DNA of 64,000 bases. Source: Ruegeria atlantica (GTDB lineage: Bacteria; Pseudomonadota; Alphaproteobacteria; Rhodobacterales; Rhodobacteraceae). The stretch is from positions 124,001 through 188,000 of the forward strand of contig NZ_WQCG01000007.1 in the NCBI RefSeq assembly GCF_013032505.1, read 5' to 3'. Position numbers and translations under genes: made by a program. Positions 55,187-62,681 of the stretch are shown here, piece after piece (position 1 is the first letter of the stretch; each line of letters begins with the position of its first letter). The notes under the pieces were generated by a model that saw only the letters and a program-made list of their open reading frames with translations, was not told the origin of the DNA and searched no databases.

Positions 55187-56599
55187 CTATTTTAGCGAGC
55201 GGGCGATTTCAGTTATGACGTCAAAAGCCATTTGAACATCCTCTTCAGTGGTTTCGAACTGACCGGCCTGAAACCGGATCACCAGATCGCCATCAACGCG
55301 GGTTTGCGTCAGATATATGCGGCCATCATCGTTAATGGCATTCACCAAACGCAGGTTCAGATCGTCCAGATCCGTATGGCCGGTCGGATTGTAACGGAAA
55401 GTCCACAACGACCACATCGGCTGAGTTACGATTTCGAAGTCCGCCTCTGCCGCCAACCGGTCATGCAGCGCCACGGACCAGTTTACGTGATTGCGCAGGC
55501 GTTGGCGCAACCCTTCCAGACCATATGCCCGGATCACGAACCAGAGCTTGAGCGCCCGGAAACGACGGCCAAGTGGAACAGACCATTCCGAATAGTTGAT
55601 GATACCGTCCTTGCCATGGGTCTTGAGGTATTCCGGGCTGATCGCCAATGTCTGCACCAGATCATCCGGATCCTTCAGAAAATGTGCGCAGCAATCGAAC
55701 TGCACGCCCAGCCATTTATGTGGGTTAAAGACGATGCTGTCGGCCTGATCCACACCGGGCCAGTAATGTCGATATTCCGGGCAGATCATCGCCGACCCGG
55801 CCCAGGCGGCATCCACATGGGAATAAAGCCCGTATTTCTGAGCGATCTTCAGGCATTCATCTACAGGATCAGTCGCCCCCGTTCCCGTGCCGCCCACGCA
55901 CAAAATAACACCTGCAGGTCGCAAACCAGAGTCTAAATCAGCCTGAATTGCAGCTTCCAGTGCTGCGGGATCCATCCCGCGCCAGTCGCCCTTGATCGGA
56001 ATGCGCACCAGATTGTCTTGCCCGATCCCTGCCACCCAGATGGCGCGATCAACCGAAGTGTGCACTTCGGCCGAACAATAGACGCGCAAGGGCTTTTGCT
56101 CGAATAGACCTTGTTTGTTGCCTTGCCATTTCAATGCTTTCTCCCGCATCGTCAGCACGGCAGCCAACGTCGCGGACGAGGCGGAATCCTGGATGACACC
56201 CGCAAACCCCTCGGGCAGATTAAGGGCGTGGCGTAACCAGTCCATCATCCGCGTTTCCATTTCTGTGGCGGCCGGTGAGGTTTGCCACAACATACATTGC
56301 GGTGCGATGGCGCTGGCCAGAAACTCGGCCAGGACCGATGGGGCAGACGCGTTTGAGTTGAAATAGGCAAAAAACCGAGGATGTTGCCAATGGGTGATCC
56401 CGGGCATCACGATCTGTTCGAAATCCTGAAACACGTCCTCTAGTGGCTGCGCGTTCTCGGGTGGCAACGCGGGCAGGGCGTTGAGGATATCCCCCGGCTC
56501 GGTTCGTGAGCGGACGGGTTTGTCACCTACAGTCAGGTGGTAATCCTGTGTCCACTCGGCAATTCTCTTGCCCCAATCCGAAAATTCATCCCACTTCAT
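55187..56599 (-). CDS. PLP-dependent aromatic-L-amino-acid decarboxylase (group II)
   Basis: A 470-residue decarboxylase. Key parts: GITHWQHPRFFAYFNSNASA near 75, HVDAAWAGSAMICPEYR with the PLP-pyridine aspartate, and FNPHKWLGVQFDC with the Schiff-base lysine (about 298). These match DOPA/tyrosine/tryptophan decarboxylases. Beside hpaI and the HpaR-type gene it may form tyramine or dopamine from aromatic amino acids, feeding 4-hydroxyphenylacetate catabolism; this is inference. It is divergent from the MarR gene. Confidence 0.88.
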   Translation of the reverse strand: MKWDEFSDWGKRIAEWTQDYHLTVGDKPVRSRTEPGDILNALPALPPENAQPLEDVFQDFEQIVMPGITHWQHPRFFAYFNSNASAPSVLAEFLASAIAPQCMLWQTSPAATEMETRMMDWLRHALNLPEGFAGVIQDSASSATLAAVLTMREKALKWQGNKQGLFEQKPLRVYCSAEVHTSVDRAIWVAGIGQDNLVRIPIKGDWRGMDPAALEAAIQADLDSGLRPAGVILCVGGTGTGATDPVDECLKIAQKYGLYSHVDAAWAGSAMICPEYRHYWPGVDQADSIVFNPHKWLGVQFDCCAHFLKDPDDLVQTLAISPEYLKTHGKDGIINYSEWSVPLGRRFRALKLWFVIRAYGLEGLRQRLRNHVNWSVALHDRLAAEADFEIVTQPMWSLWTFRYNPTGHTDLDDLNLRLVNAINDDGRIYLTQTRVDGDLVIRFQAGQFETTEEDVQMAFDVITEIARSLK

Positions 56600-56757
56600 C
56601 TTAACCCTCAGATCTCTGCCAACCCCGGGATCGGACCGGGATTGTGTTTGTTCCTGCGCCCAGTGATGGCCATTCTGATGAAAACGTCAATATTAATTGC
56701 TTTGTTTACTAATTTCGAACTGTGCCTCAATGCTAGGCGGTGCTTGAAATGTTAGCG

Positions 56758-56773
56758 TATTGGACGGCCAATA
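56758..56773. promoter_or_regulatory. Candidate operator of the HpaR-like regulator
   Basis: TATTGG (56758-56763) and CCAATA (56768-56773) form a dyad with a 4-base centre in the 240-bp spacer between the decarboxylase and MarR genes. Size and symmetry fit a MarR-family dimer site. A perfect 8-base palindrome, TGATATCA, lies a few bases further on (56778-56785). Confidence 0.4.
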
Positions 56774-56839
56774 TACTGATATCATGCATAAAATTTTTGG
56801 CCAGTTGCAGTTTGGCCTAATTTGGGCGAAAATTCCATC

Positions 56840-57274
56840 ATGACCAGCGACTTGCCTAAAACGTCTCGCTCATTGCCAATAGCACTGCTGCGGGCGCGCG
56901 AAAGGGTCATGGGGCCTATTCGGAATATGCTGGCTGATGCGGGTGTTACGGAACAACAATGGCGCGTTCTGCGTGTTTTGAAAGAAGAAGGCCCGCAAGA
57001 GCCAACGCGTATTGCGGATCGTGCGTGTCTTTTGCTGCCCAGTCTGACGCGAATTTTGCAAAAACTGGAAGGCAAGGATTTAATCCAGCGCCGGGCCCAT
57101 CCCGAGGACAAGCGCCGCCAGATCGTCGATATCACCGCTAAAGGTGAAAAGATCATCCAAGAGAATATGCAGGTGACGCTGCGCTTGGCCGAAGAGATCA
57201 AGACACAGCTTGGTCCGGATCGGCACGAGGCCCTGCTGGACCTGCTGAACGATCTACATGATCTGAAGACCTGA
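56840..57274 (+). CDS. hpaR: MarR-family regulator, HpaR type
   Basis: ATG 56840 gives 144 residues with the winged-helix core: GVTEQQWRVLRVLKEEGPQE, then RIADRACLLLPSLTRILQKLE (recognition helix) and the wing RAHPEDKRRQIVDITAKG. The tail LGPDRHEALLDLLNDL completes the dimer helix. The opening LPIALLRARERVM is typical of HpaR, the repressor of homoprotocatechuate catabolism genes. It probably controls the divergent decarboxylase-hpaI pair. Confidence 0.87.
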   Translation: MTSDLPKTSRSLPIALLRARERVMGPIRNMLADAGVTEQQWRVLRVLKEEGPQEPTRIADRACLLLPSLTRILQKLEGKDLIQRRAHPEDKRRQIVDITAKGEKIIQENMQVTLRLAEEIKTQLGPDRHEALLDLLNDLHDLKT

Positions 57275-57298
57275 TCGCGCGTCTCGGATGGCTTTTGC

Positions 57299-57542
57299 CC
57301 CCGCCAGAGAAGTATGGGTATCCTCCGGCGGGGTGGCCAGACTTTGACTGGACTGCGTGTCTGGCCCGTGGCCGAGTGGTTCAGGTTGCCCTTGTCACCC
57401 GGCACACGCCTCAGAGAAGTGGCCGCTTTAAAACAGGCGGACATCCGGACCCAAAGACAGTGTGGGGGTACAGGTCTTTGGCCGTCACTCTCTGATTCAG
57501 TTACACCCGGCTACAGGCAAATAGCCTGATCGGTGACGGGTG
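57299..57542. other. Hairpin-rich segment in the hpaR / FAH-family spacer
   Basis: The 498-bp spacer 57275-57772 has no convincing gene, but several perfect stems follow one another. CCCCGCC/GGCGGGG (57299-57305 with 57327-57333), GGCCAGAC/GTCTGGCC (57335-57342 with 57359-57366), CCAAAGAC/GTCTTTGG (57451-57458 with 57474-57481) and CAGGC/GCCTG (57514-57518 with 57524-57528). The last lies inside CACCCG/CGGGTG (57504-57509 with 57537-57542). This could be a structured RNA or a leader of the downstream gene. Strand and boundaries are unknown, and no known RNA family was recognised. From 57543 to the FAH gene nothing further is seen. Confidence 0.4.
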
Positions 57543-57772
57543 GATTTAGGTGCGCGCCAAGTGATGAGTGTCACAAACGATGATGACGAGACCCATGTTA
57601 CAACCAATGGTAGCGCGCGCCCGGTGCATTCCAAGGCGAAACCAAGAATTGTGAACAGCCTGCGACAAGCACCTGTTCGCATCATGGTGATGTCAGGCGC
57701 GATCCTGTGTGGCTTGCCCAAGTGATCCCGCCCACTTAGAAACAAGCTGCCAGCTGCAGTTAGGGGGCTTCG

Positions 57773-58462
57773 ATGCCGGACAACCTGTTTTCCTTACCAG
57801 ACCCGATTTCAATTCCGGTTGAGGGGGAATTGTCGACATATCCCGTTGGGCGCATTTTCTGTGTTGGCCGCAACTACGCAGCCCACGCGGCCGAAATGGG
57901 GAATGAGGTCGATCGTGAAGCGCCCTTCTACTTTACGAAATCGGCACCGAACGCGGTCATGTCGGGGGCAACTGTGCCTTATCCGCCGGGAACCGAGAAT
58001 TTTCACCATGAGATGGAGCTGGCGGTTGCGATCGGCAAACCCGTTTTCCGTGCTACGAGCTCAGAGGCGTTGGATGCGGTTTATGGCTATGGCTGCGCAC
58101 TGGACATGACGCGCCGTGACCTGCAAATCCGCGAACGGAACAAACAGCGCCCGTGGGATCTGGGTAAAGATCTGGAAAACGGCACCGTTTTTGCCCCGTT
58201 GACCCGAGCGGAGGACTGGTCCCCGACCAACGACAAGCGCATCTACCTGAACGTAAACGGGGAAACGCGTCAGGACGCGACGCTGGAAGAATTGATCTGG
58301 AAGATTGATGAGATCGTCTGCCATCTGTCCGGGTACTACCATCTGCGGCCTGGAGATCTGATCCTGACCGGCACGCCGGCAGGGGTTGGCCCGGTTCAGG
58401 CGGGTGATGTGCTGGAAGGCGGCATCGACGGCTTACAGCCGATTAAACTGACGTTGGCATAG
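57773..58462 (+). CDS. Fumarylacetoacetate hydrolase (FAH) family protein, fumarylpyruvate hydrolase-like
   Basis: A 229-residue protein preceded by AGGGGG. The FAH fold is shown by IFCVGRNYAAHAAEMGN, then HHEMELAVAIG with the metal-binding glutamates, GCALDMTRRDLQ, and LILTGTPAGVGPVQAGD near the end. The short single-domain form resembles fumarylpyruvate hydrolase of gentisate breakdown more than the two-domain HpaG. With hpaI and hpaR upstream, a role in aromatic-ring catabolism is likely; the exact substrate is not fixed by sequence. Confidence 0.88.
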   Translation: MPDNLFSLPDPISIPVEGELSTYPVGRIFCVGRNYAAHAAEMGNEVDREAPFYFTKSAPNAVMSGATVPYPPGTENFHHEMELAVAIGKPVFRATSSEALDAVYGYGCALDMTRRDLQIRERNKQRPWDLGKDLENGTVFAPLTRAEDWSPTNDKRIYLNVNGETRQDATLEELIWKIDEIVCHLSGYYHLRPGDLILTGTPAGVGPVQAGDVLEGGIDGLQPIKLTLA

Positions 58463-58470
58463 AACGGGCT

Positions 58471-59685
58471 CTATTTAGGGGCGTTCAGCCAATCACGGGC
58501 GAATTCCACGCTGTCCAACCCGGCAAATCGGCGGACTCGATCAAGTTCGGATTCCAACCTTTTGGTCCTTGCGTCGGACCAGCGCACATCCCGTTCCGGC
58601 CATAAGGCGCTGACCTGCAGCACACCGCGATCCCGGTTGGCTTTCATATCAATTCGCCCGACCATCCGGTCGCCCTCAAGCAGCGGGAACACGTAATACC
58701 CATAGGTGCGTTTGGGGGCTGGTACGAAGACCTCAATCCGATAGTGGAAACCAAACAGGCGCTGGGCTCGGGTACGGTCCCGCAGCATTGGGTCAAATGG
58801 GCTGAGGATCCGTATGCGGCCTGAGGGGCGGGTAACGGCCCTTGCGTCCTCGGAAACGGTGGGTCGGGCAATCAACTTGCGCAGTTTTCCATCCGCGCAG
58901 GTGATTTCGATTTCCTCCAAAATGCCCCGTGTTAGACCCTGTTCACACCAGGATTTTGCCTCGGTAACAGTTACGGTATCCCAAAAAGCGGCCAGTTCCC
59001 CAGAAGTCGCAAACCCCAAACGATCCAAGGCTGCATTGCACAGCCAGTCGACGGTTGCGTCCTCGTCGCAAGGCGCGTTCCCGGGGCATAGATGCGTTTC
59101 AATTACGCGCTCGGTCAGGTCATAGCGTTTTTGAAATCCTTGTCGCCCGATGACTGTCAAAGCGCCCGAGCGCCACAGAAACTCCAACGCTGTTTTTGAC
59201 GGATGCCAGTCCCACCAACCGCCAGATCCCTTTTTCTCATCCTTGCCGACATCCGACGAGGATACGGGCCCGTGGTCCCGGATATGTTGAAGAACGGTTG
59301 CAAACCGCTGTTCGAACCCGTCGCGGCGCCAGTTTTTCCATCGGGATTTCAAAAGGTCTGCATCGCGTTGAAACCGCAAATGCCAGTGCGGATAGAATTC
59401 CATCGGAATGACAGCCGCGTCGTGAGTCCAGTGTTCGAACAGTGCGCGGTCGCGTTCATAAAGGCGTTTGAGATTGCCGGCGCGATAGGATGGACGGCGC
59501 GAAAACAGGATCATGTCATGCGCCCGCGCGACAGTGTTGATGCTGTCCAGTTGTACAAAGCCAAGCCGATGGATCAAACCCAGCAAATCCGCGCCTTTTG
59601 CACCGCCCGAGGGCGGCTCGGCCAGCGCGTGGCGATCCATGAACAGCGCGCGGGCTGCCCGGTTGTCCAGCCGCTGCACTGCCAT
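58471..59685 (-). CDS. YcaQ-like DNA glycosylase (winged-helix, HTH_42 family)
   Basis: A 404-residue protein of the AlkZ/YcaQ family. LGFVQLDSINTVARAHDMIL carries the catalytic Q-x-D motif in the position known from YcaQ. HWTHDAAVIPMEFYPHW and RIRILSPFDPMLRDRTRAQRLFGFHYRIEVF are family hallmarks. E. coli YcaQ unhooks DNA interstrand crosslinks and removes alkylated bases. It converges on the FAH gene, and ends 8 bp from it. Confidence 0.88.
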   Translation of the reverse strand: MAVQRLDNRAARALFMDRHALAEPPSGGAKGADLLGLIHRLGFVQLDSINTVARAHDMILFSRRPSYRAGNLKRLYERDRALFEHWTHDAAVIPMEFYPHWHLRFQRDADLLKSRWKNWRRDGFEQRFATVLQHIRDHGPVSSSDVGKDEKKGSGGWWDWHPSKTALEFLWRSGALTVIGRQGFQKRYDLTERVIETHLCPGNAPCDEDATVDWLCNAALDRLGFATSGELAAFWDTVTVTEAKSWCEQGLTRGILEEIEITCADGKLRKLIARPTVSEDARAVTRPSGRIRILSPFDPMLRDRTRAQRLFGFHYRIEVFVPAPKRTYGYYVFPLLEGDRMVGRIDMKANRDRGVLQVSALWPERDVRWSDARTKRLESELDRVRRFAGLDSVEFARDWLNAPK

Positions 59686-59689
59686 AATT

Positions 59690-60715
59690 TTAACGCCGCT
59701 TTAGCGTGTCGCCGTAGCTGATCTTGGGGGTCAGGGTCACACGCGTGTCGACTTCAACCGTTGGGTCGGCCAATTGCGATGCAATGATTTCAGCGGCCTT
59801 GCGGCCAATCTCTAACCGGCAAGCGTCCATAGTCGCCAGTTTGCGCGGCAGGCCCTGCAAAAGCTCGACGTTGTTGAACCCGGCCAGACCGATCTGCCCT
59901 GGCACATCAATGCCCTGATCCAGCAGGTACAACAGCCCGCCAGCTCCGATCATGTCATTGGAGTAATAGAGAAAATCCAGATCGGGCGATCGTTCCAGCA
60001 TGGTCTGGGTCATCTCACGCCCTTTAGCCAGCGCCGACCCACCTGAATAGAACTCACGATCCTCGATCTCGATCCCGTGTTTGCCCAGAACTTCGGTGAA
60101 ACCTTCGAACCGTTTGCGAGCCCGGTGATCCAGCGGCATTTTCGTGCCCATGAAGCCAATATGTTCGTACCCAGCCTTCAGGATGGCCTGCGCCATTTCG
60201 CGACCTGCTCGACGATGCGAAATCCCAACCATCGCATCCACTGGCTTGCCGTCGGTGTCCATAATCTCGACCACTGGGATCCCAGCAGAGTCCAGCATTG
60301 CCCGCGCCGCCTCGGTGTGCTCCAGACCGGCAATGATTACACCGGAAGGTCGCCACGAGAGCATCTCGTACAGCACTTTTTCCTCTTTTTCCGGCATATA
60401 ATCGGTGACGCCGACAACAGGTTGCAACTCGGTATCTTCTAGAACCTGGTTGATGCCGGTCAGGACCTCAGGGAAGACCATGTTGGATAGCGAAGGAATG
60501 ATCACCGCCACCAGATTTACTCGGCTGGACGCCAACGCGCCCGCGATCTTGTTGGGAACATAGCCCAGCTCTTTTGCCGCAGCCAAAACACGCGTGCGCG
60601 TCGCGTCTGAGACATCGCCCCTGTTTCGCAGAACCCGACTGACCGTCATTTCTGATACTCCGGACGCTTCCGAGACATCACGAAGGGTAAGTGGGCGTTT
60701 GGTATCTGTTGTCAC
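59690..60715 (-). CDS. LacI-family transcriptional regulator (GntR-like)
   Basis: GTG 60715, with CAGGTG just upstream, gives 341 residues; the frame runs 27 codons further. The HTH is LTLRDVSEASGVSEMTVSRV near residues 9-28, the hinge ALASSRVNLVAVIIPSLSN, and a periplasmic-binding-like sugar domain follows, ending LAGFNNVELLQGLPRKLATM. The sequence is closest to the gluconate repressor group (LacI-type GntR) as I recall it. No sugar-use genes lie alongside, so the target is unknown. It precedes the glycosylase gene by 4 bp. Confidence 0.85.
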   Translation of the reverse strand: MTTDTKRPLTLRDVSEASGVSEMTVSRVLRNRGDVSDATRTRVLAAAKELGYVPNKIAGALASSRVNLVAVIIPSLSNMVFPEVLTGINQVLEDTELQPVVGVTDYMPEKEEKVLYEMLSWRPSGVIIAGLEHTEAARAMLDSAGIPVVEIMDTDGKPVDAMVGISHRRAGREMAQAILKAGYEHIGFMGTKMPLDHRARKRFEGFTEVLGKHGIEIEDREFYSGGSALAKGREMTQTMLERSPDLDFLYYSNDMIGAGGLLYLLDQGIDVPGQIGLAGFNNVELLQGLPRKLATMDACRLEIGRKAAEIIASQLADPTVEVDTRVTLTPKISYGDTLKRR

Positions 60716-61100
60716 TGAGGCACCTGCGATATTGATTTGCCCGATGGTAGCGTGAACAGAACAAGTTTTACAACCACCGCGCAAAGACCACGACAACCTC
60801 GAAAACCAAGAGACAACGAGACAATTACCCCCCCCAAGCGACTGTATCGAGTAGTCTTCACCTCAGGGATCGCAAAATCCCCTAAATGTCCGGTATTCAT
60901 GCCGAGGCGTTAAGACTTCAGTAACGGGTCTGCCCCAGTCAAACTGCTTTGTGCAGAATAATCGATCCGCCAAGCCGGCGCGCCTTTTCCTCGTGCGTGT
61001 CCGCCCTGCTTTCTGTCTCGGCCCACGGCATTACTGGAACCACGCTCCGTGGGACTTCCATGGATTGCGATCAGGCGGCAATGGGAAGACTAGCAAGCGA
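60716..61100. other. Spacer between the LacI gene and transposase remnants
   Basis: About 385 bases. Open frames here are antisense shadows of the decayed IS110-like gene or random. The first 150 bases should hold the LacI-gene promoter. A C-run (60829-60835) is the only low-complexity point. Nothing else can be assigned. Confidence 0.35.
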
Positions 61101-61570
61101 TCAAGCCATGCTCGGCGCTGCGTCGGGTTTGAATTCGGTACCTCAGACCCAAATCCGCCAGACGATGACAGAAATACATCAAGTGAGTGCGACCATCGCT
61201 ATTTTCCGATCTCGAAGTTGGACGAGTTGGGCGCCATATGTTCGCAACCATGTCGAGCGTCCGCAGTTCATCATGACAGTTGCAGCCTGGCAAAGCGCCC
61301 GCCTCAGATTGACATTCTCGGCTTTGGTGGTGTTGCCCGAGACATTGCGCTCACCGGATTGTTTACGCGAAGGCGCCGGACCAACTCAGGGACCGGCCCG
61401 CTTCGAAGATCGGAAGCGTGCTGGAACAGGGCCGAACCAGCCAAGGTGAAGCAGACGCGCAATCCCTTCGACATCCTGCCGATCCGTCTTGACCTGTATC
61501 GCTTTCAGGCACCTCTTTGACCTGGCGGGCTTCCAAAAGCACAGCATCCAGGGCCAACTCGGCTAGCTCT
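61101..61570 (-). pseudogene. IS110-family transposase, decayed and internally deleted
   Basis: Reading the minus strand in shifting frames restores IS110-like segments. LDAVLLEARQVK, a frameshift, then VKTDRQDVEGIARLLHLGWF form an N-terminal RuvC-like part. The sequence then jumps to PARFRSSKRAG, VGPAPSRKQSGERNVSG, LRRALCQAATVMMN and a tail ending at 61101. The middle of the protein, about half of the usual length, is missing, and a stop lies after the RAGP segment and another near the C-terminus. It is clearly dead. No insertion ends could be defined. Confidence 0.75.
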
Positions 61571-61586
61571 CGATGCGACCTCTGCG

Positions 61587-62098
61587 ACACTGGTCGTATT
61601 GGGCTGCGACCCGCCGCCATTCTTTCAACCTACTGATCATAATTTCGATGCGGTGGCGCTGTTTGTAGCGCCATTTGTTCTACCTGACGGTCGTCTTACG
61701 TTGTTTTCGACCCGGGATGCAGGCTCGTATCTCTAAGTCCTTCAACGCTTCTCGGAACCAATCGGCGTCATAACCCCGATCTCTGAGCAGCCATTCGGCG
61801 CTTGATAAGCTGGTCAACAGATCCCGCGCACCTTCGAAGTCGCTGATCTGCCCGGCATTGACTAAAAAGCCAACAGGCCATCGCTGTCTTTCACAGATTG
61901 CATGGGGCCAAGTATTCACGCCACCCTTGGTTCGCACGTTCGGGGGTGCTCACCCCATTTTTTGATACCGATTCCGGTCGCCATTTGGTGAGCATTCAAA
62001 AATGTAGCGTCGATCCTGACGGTCTTCTCCAGACCGGGATCGGCGGCCCGACCCATCAGATGCTGGGCCAAGATACCTATCTCACTCCATATCTTGCA
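61587..62098 (-). pseudogene. IS5-family transposase, decayed fragment
   Basis: The minus strand carries the C-terminal two thirds of an IS5-type DDE transposase. CKIWSEIGILAQ, then VRIDATFLNAHQMATGI (first Asp), a frameshift, then RTKGGVNTWPHAI, EWLLRDRGYDADWFREALKD (second Asp) and IPGRKQRKTTVR. An amber codon at the usual tyrosine then interrupts the frame, and RHRIEIMISRLKEWRRVA (catalytic Glu) continues to YDQC at 61587. The N-terminal third is missing. It abuts the IS110-like remnant. Confidence 0.8.
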
Positions 62099-62681
62099 TG
62101 GCTTCTTCTGAGGTTCATGTATCTTCGTCGCATCACGTCAGCATAAACCGCTAGGATTGATAAAGATAACCCCGCTCATAACACGTGGATCAAGCGCGCG
62201 AGTTCTGCCATTAGACTTGGCCACGCAGGATGGCAAACGTGCCATTTGCGCGTCATTCGTCCGGTATAGGTTACTCAAATCACCGCTCGATATACCTGCC
62301 GTCAATCACGCCACATGGAGAAAATCCATGAGTCCTGACCCTAGCCTTATTGGTGAGTCTGCATTGGACCAATGCCCTACCTGGCACCGATACTAATTCG
62401 TAACACTTAGAAGGAGTCGACTACTCAAGCACAGACAATATCCATCGTGCCACGATGCTGCATATTGATGGATTGGCGTAGGTTTGTAGGGCTGAATTGC
62501 CTCAGCTAAGAGGTTTTGCGAGATGGCAGAATCTAATTACGAAAGCTAACCTAACGTTAACGCTCCCAGCGGATGTCATTTATTTGAAAATTAATGAAAA
62601 GTGAATTCCGGTTGCCTTAATTGGGTCATCATTTTAAGAGAAATTTCGCGCAATAATTACCGCTTAAGCTGAGAATTCCTA
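62099..62681. other. AT-rich spacer upstream of the RTX protease gene
   Basis: About 580 bases without a recognisable gene. The part from about 62500 is markedly AT-rich and may hold the promoter of the protease gene. A 79-codon frame at 62157 has no family resemblance that I can see. Confidence 0.35.

Noticed and set aside
57368-57440. A stretch resembling the 5' part of a class II tRNA (GTGGCCGAGTGGTTCAGG).
   Set aside because: No matching acceptor stem, anticodon arm or TTCGAAT-type T-arm follows at the right distance; the similarity is limited to the D-arm region.
57497-57745. An 82-codon minus-strand frame and a 61-codon plus-strand frame in the hpaR / FAH spacer.
   Set aside because: Neither has a good SD or any family resemblance that I can support; the segment is left as an unassigned spacer.
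60951-61520. A 189-codon open frame on the plus strand near the end of the window.
   Set aside because: It runs opposite the decayed IS110-like gene and has no domain of its own; the minus-strand transposase similarity explains the sequence.
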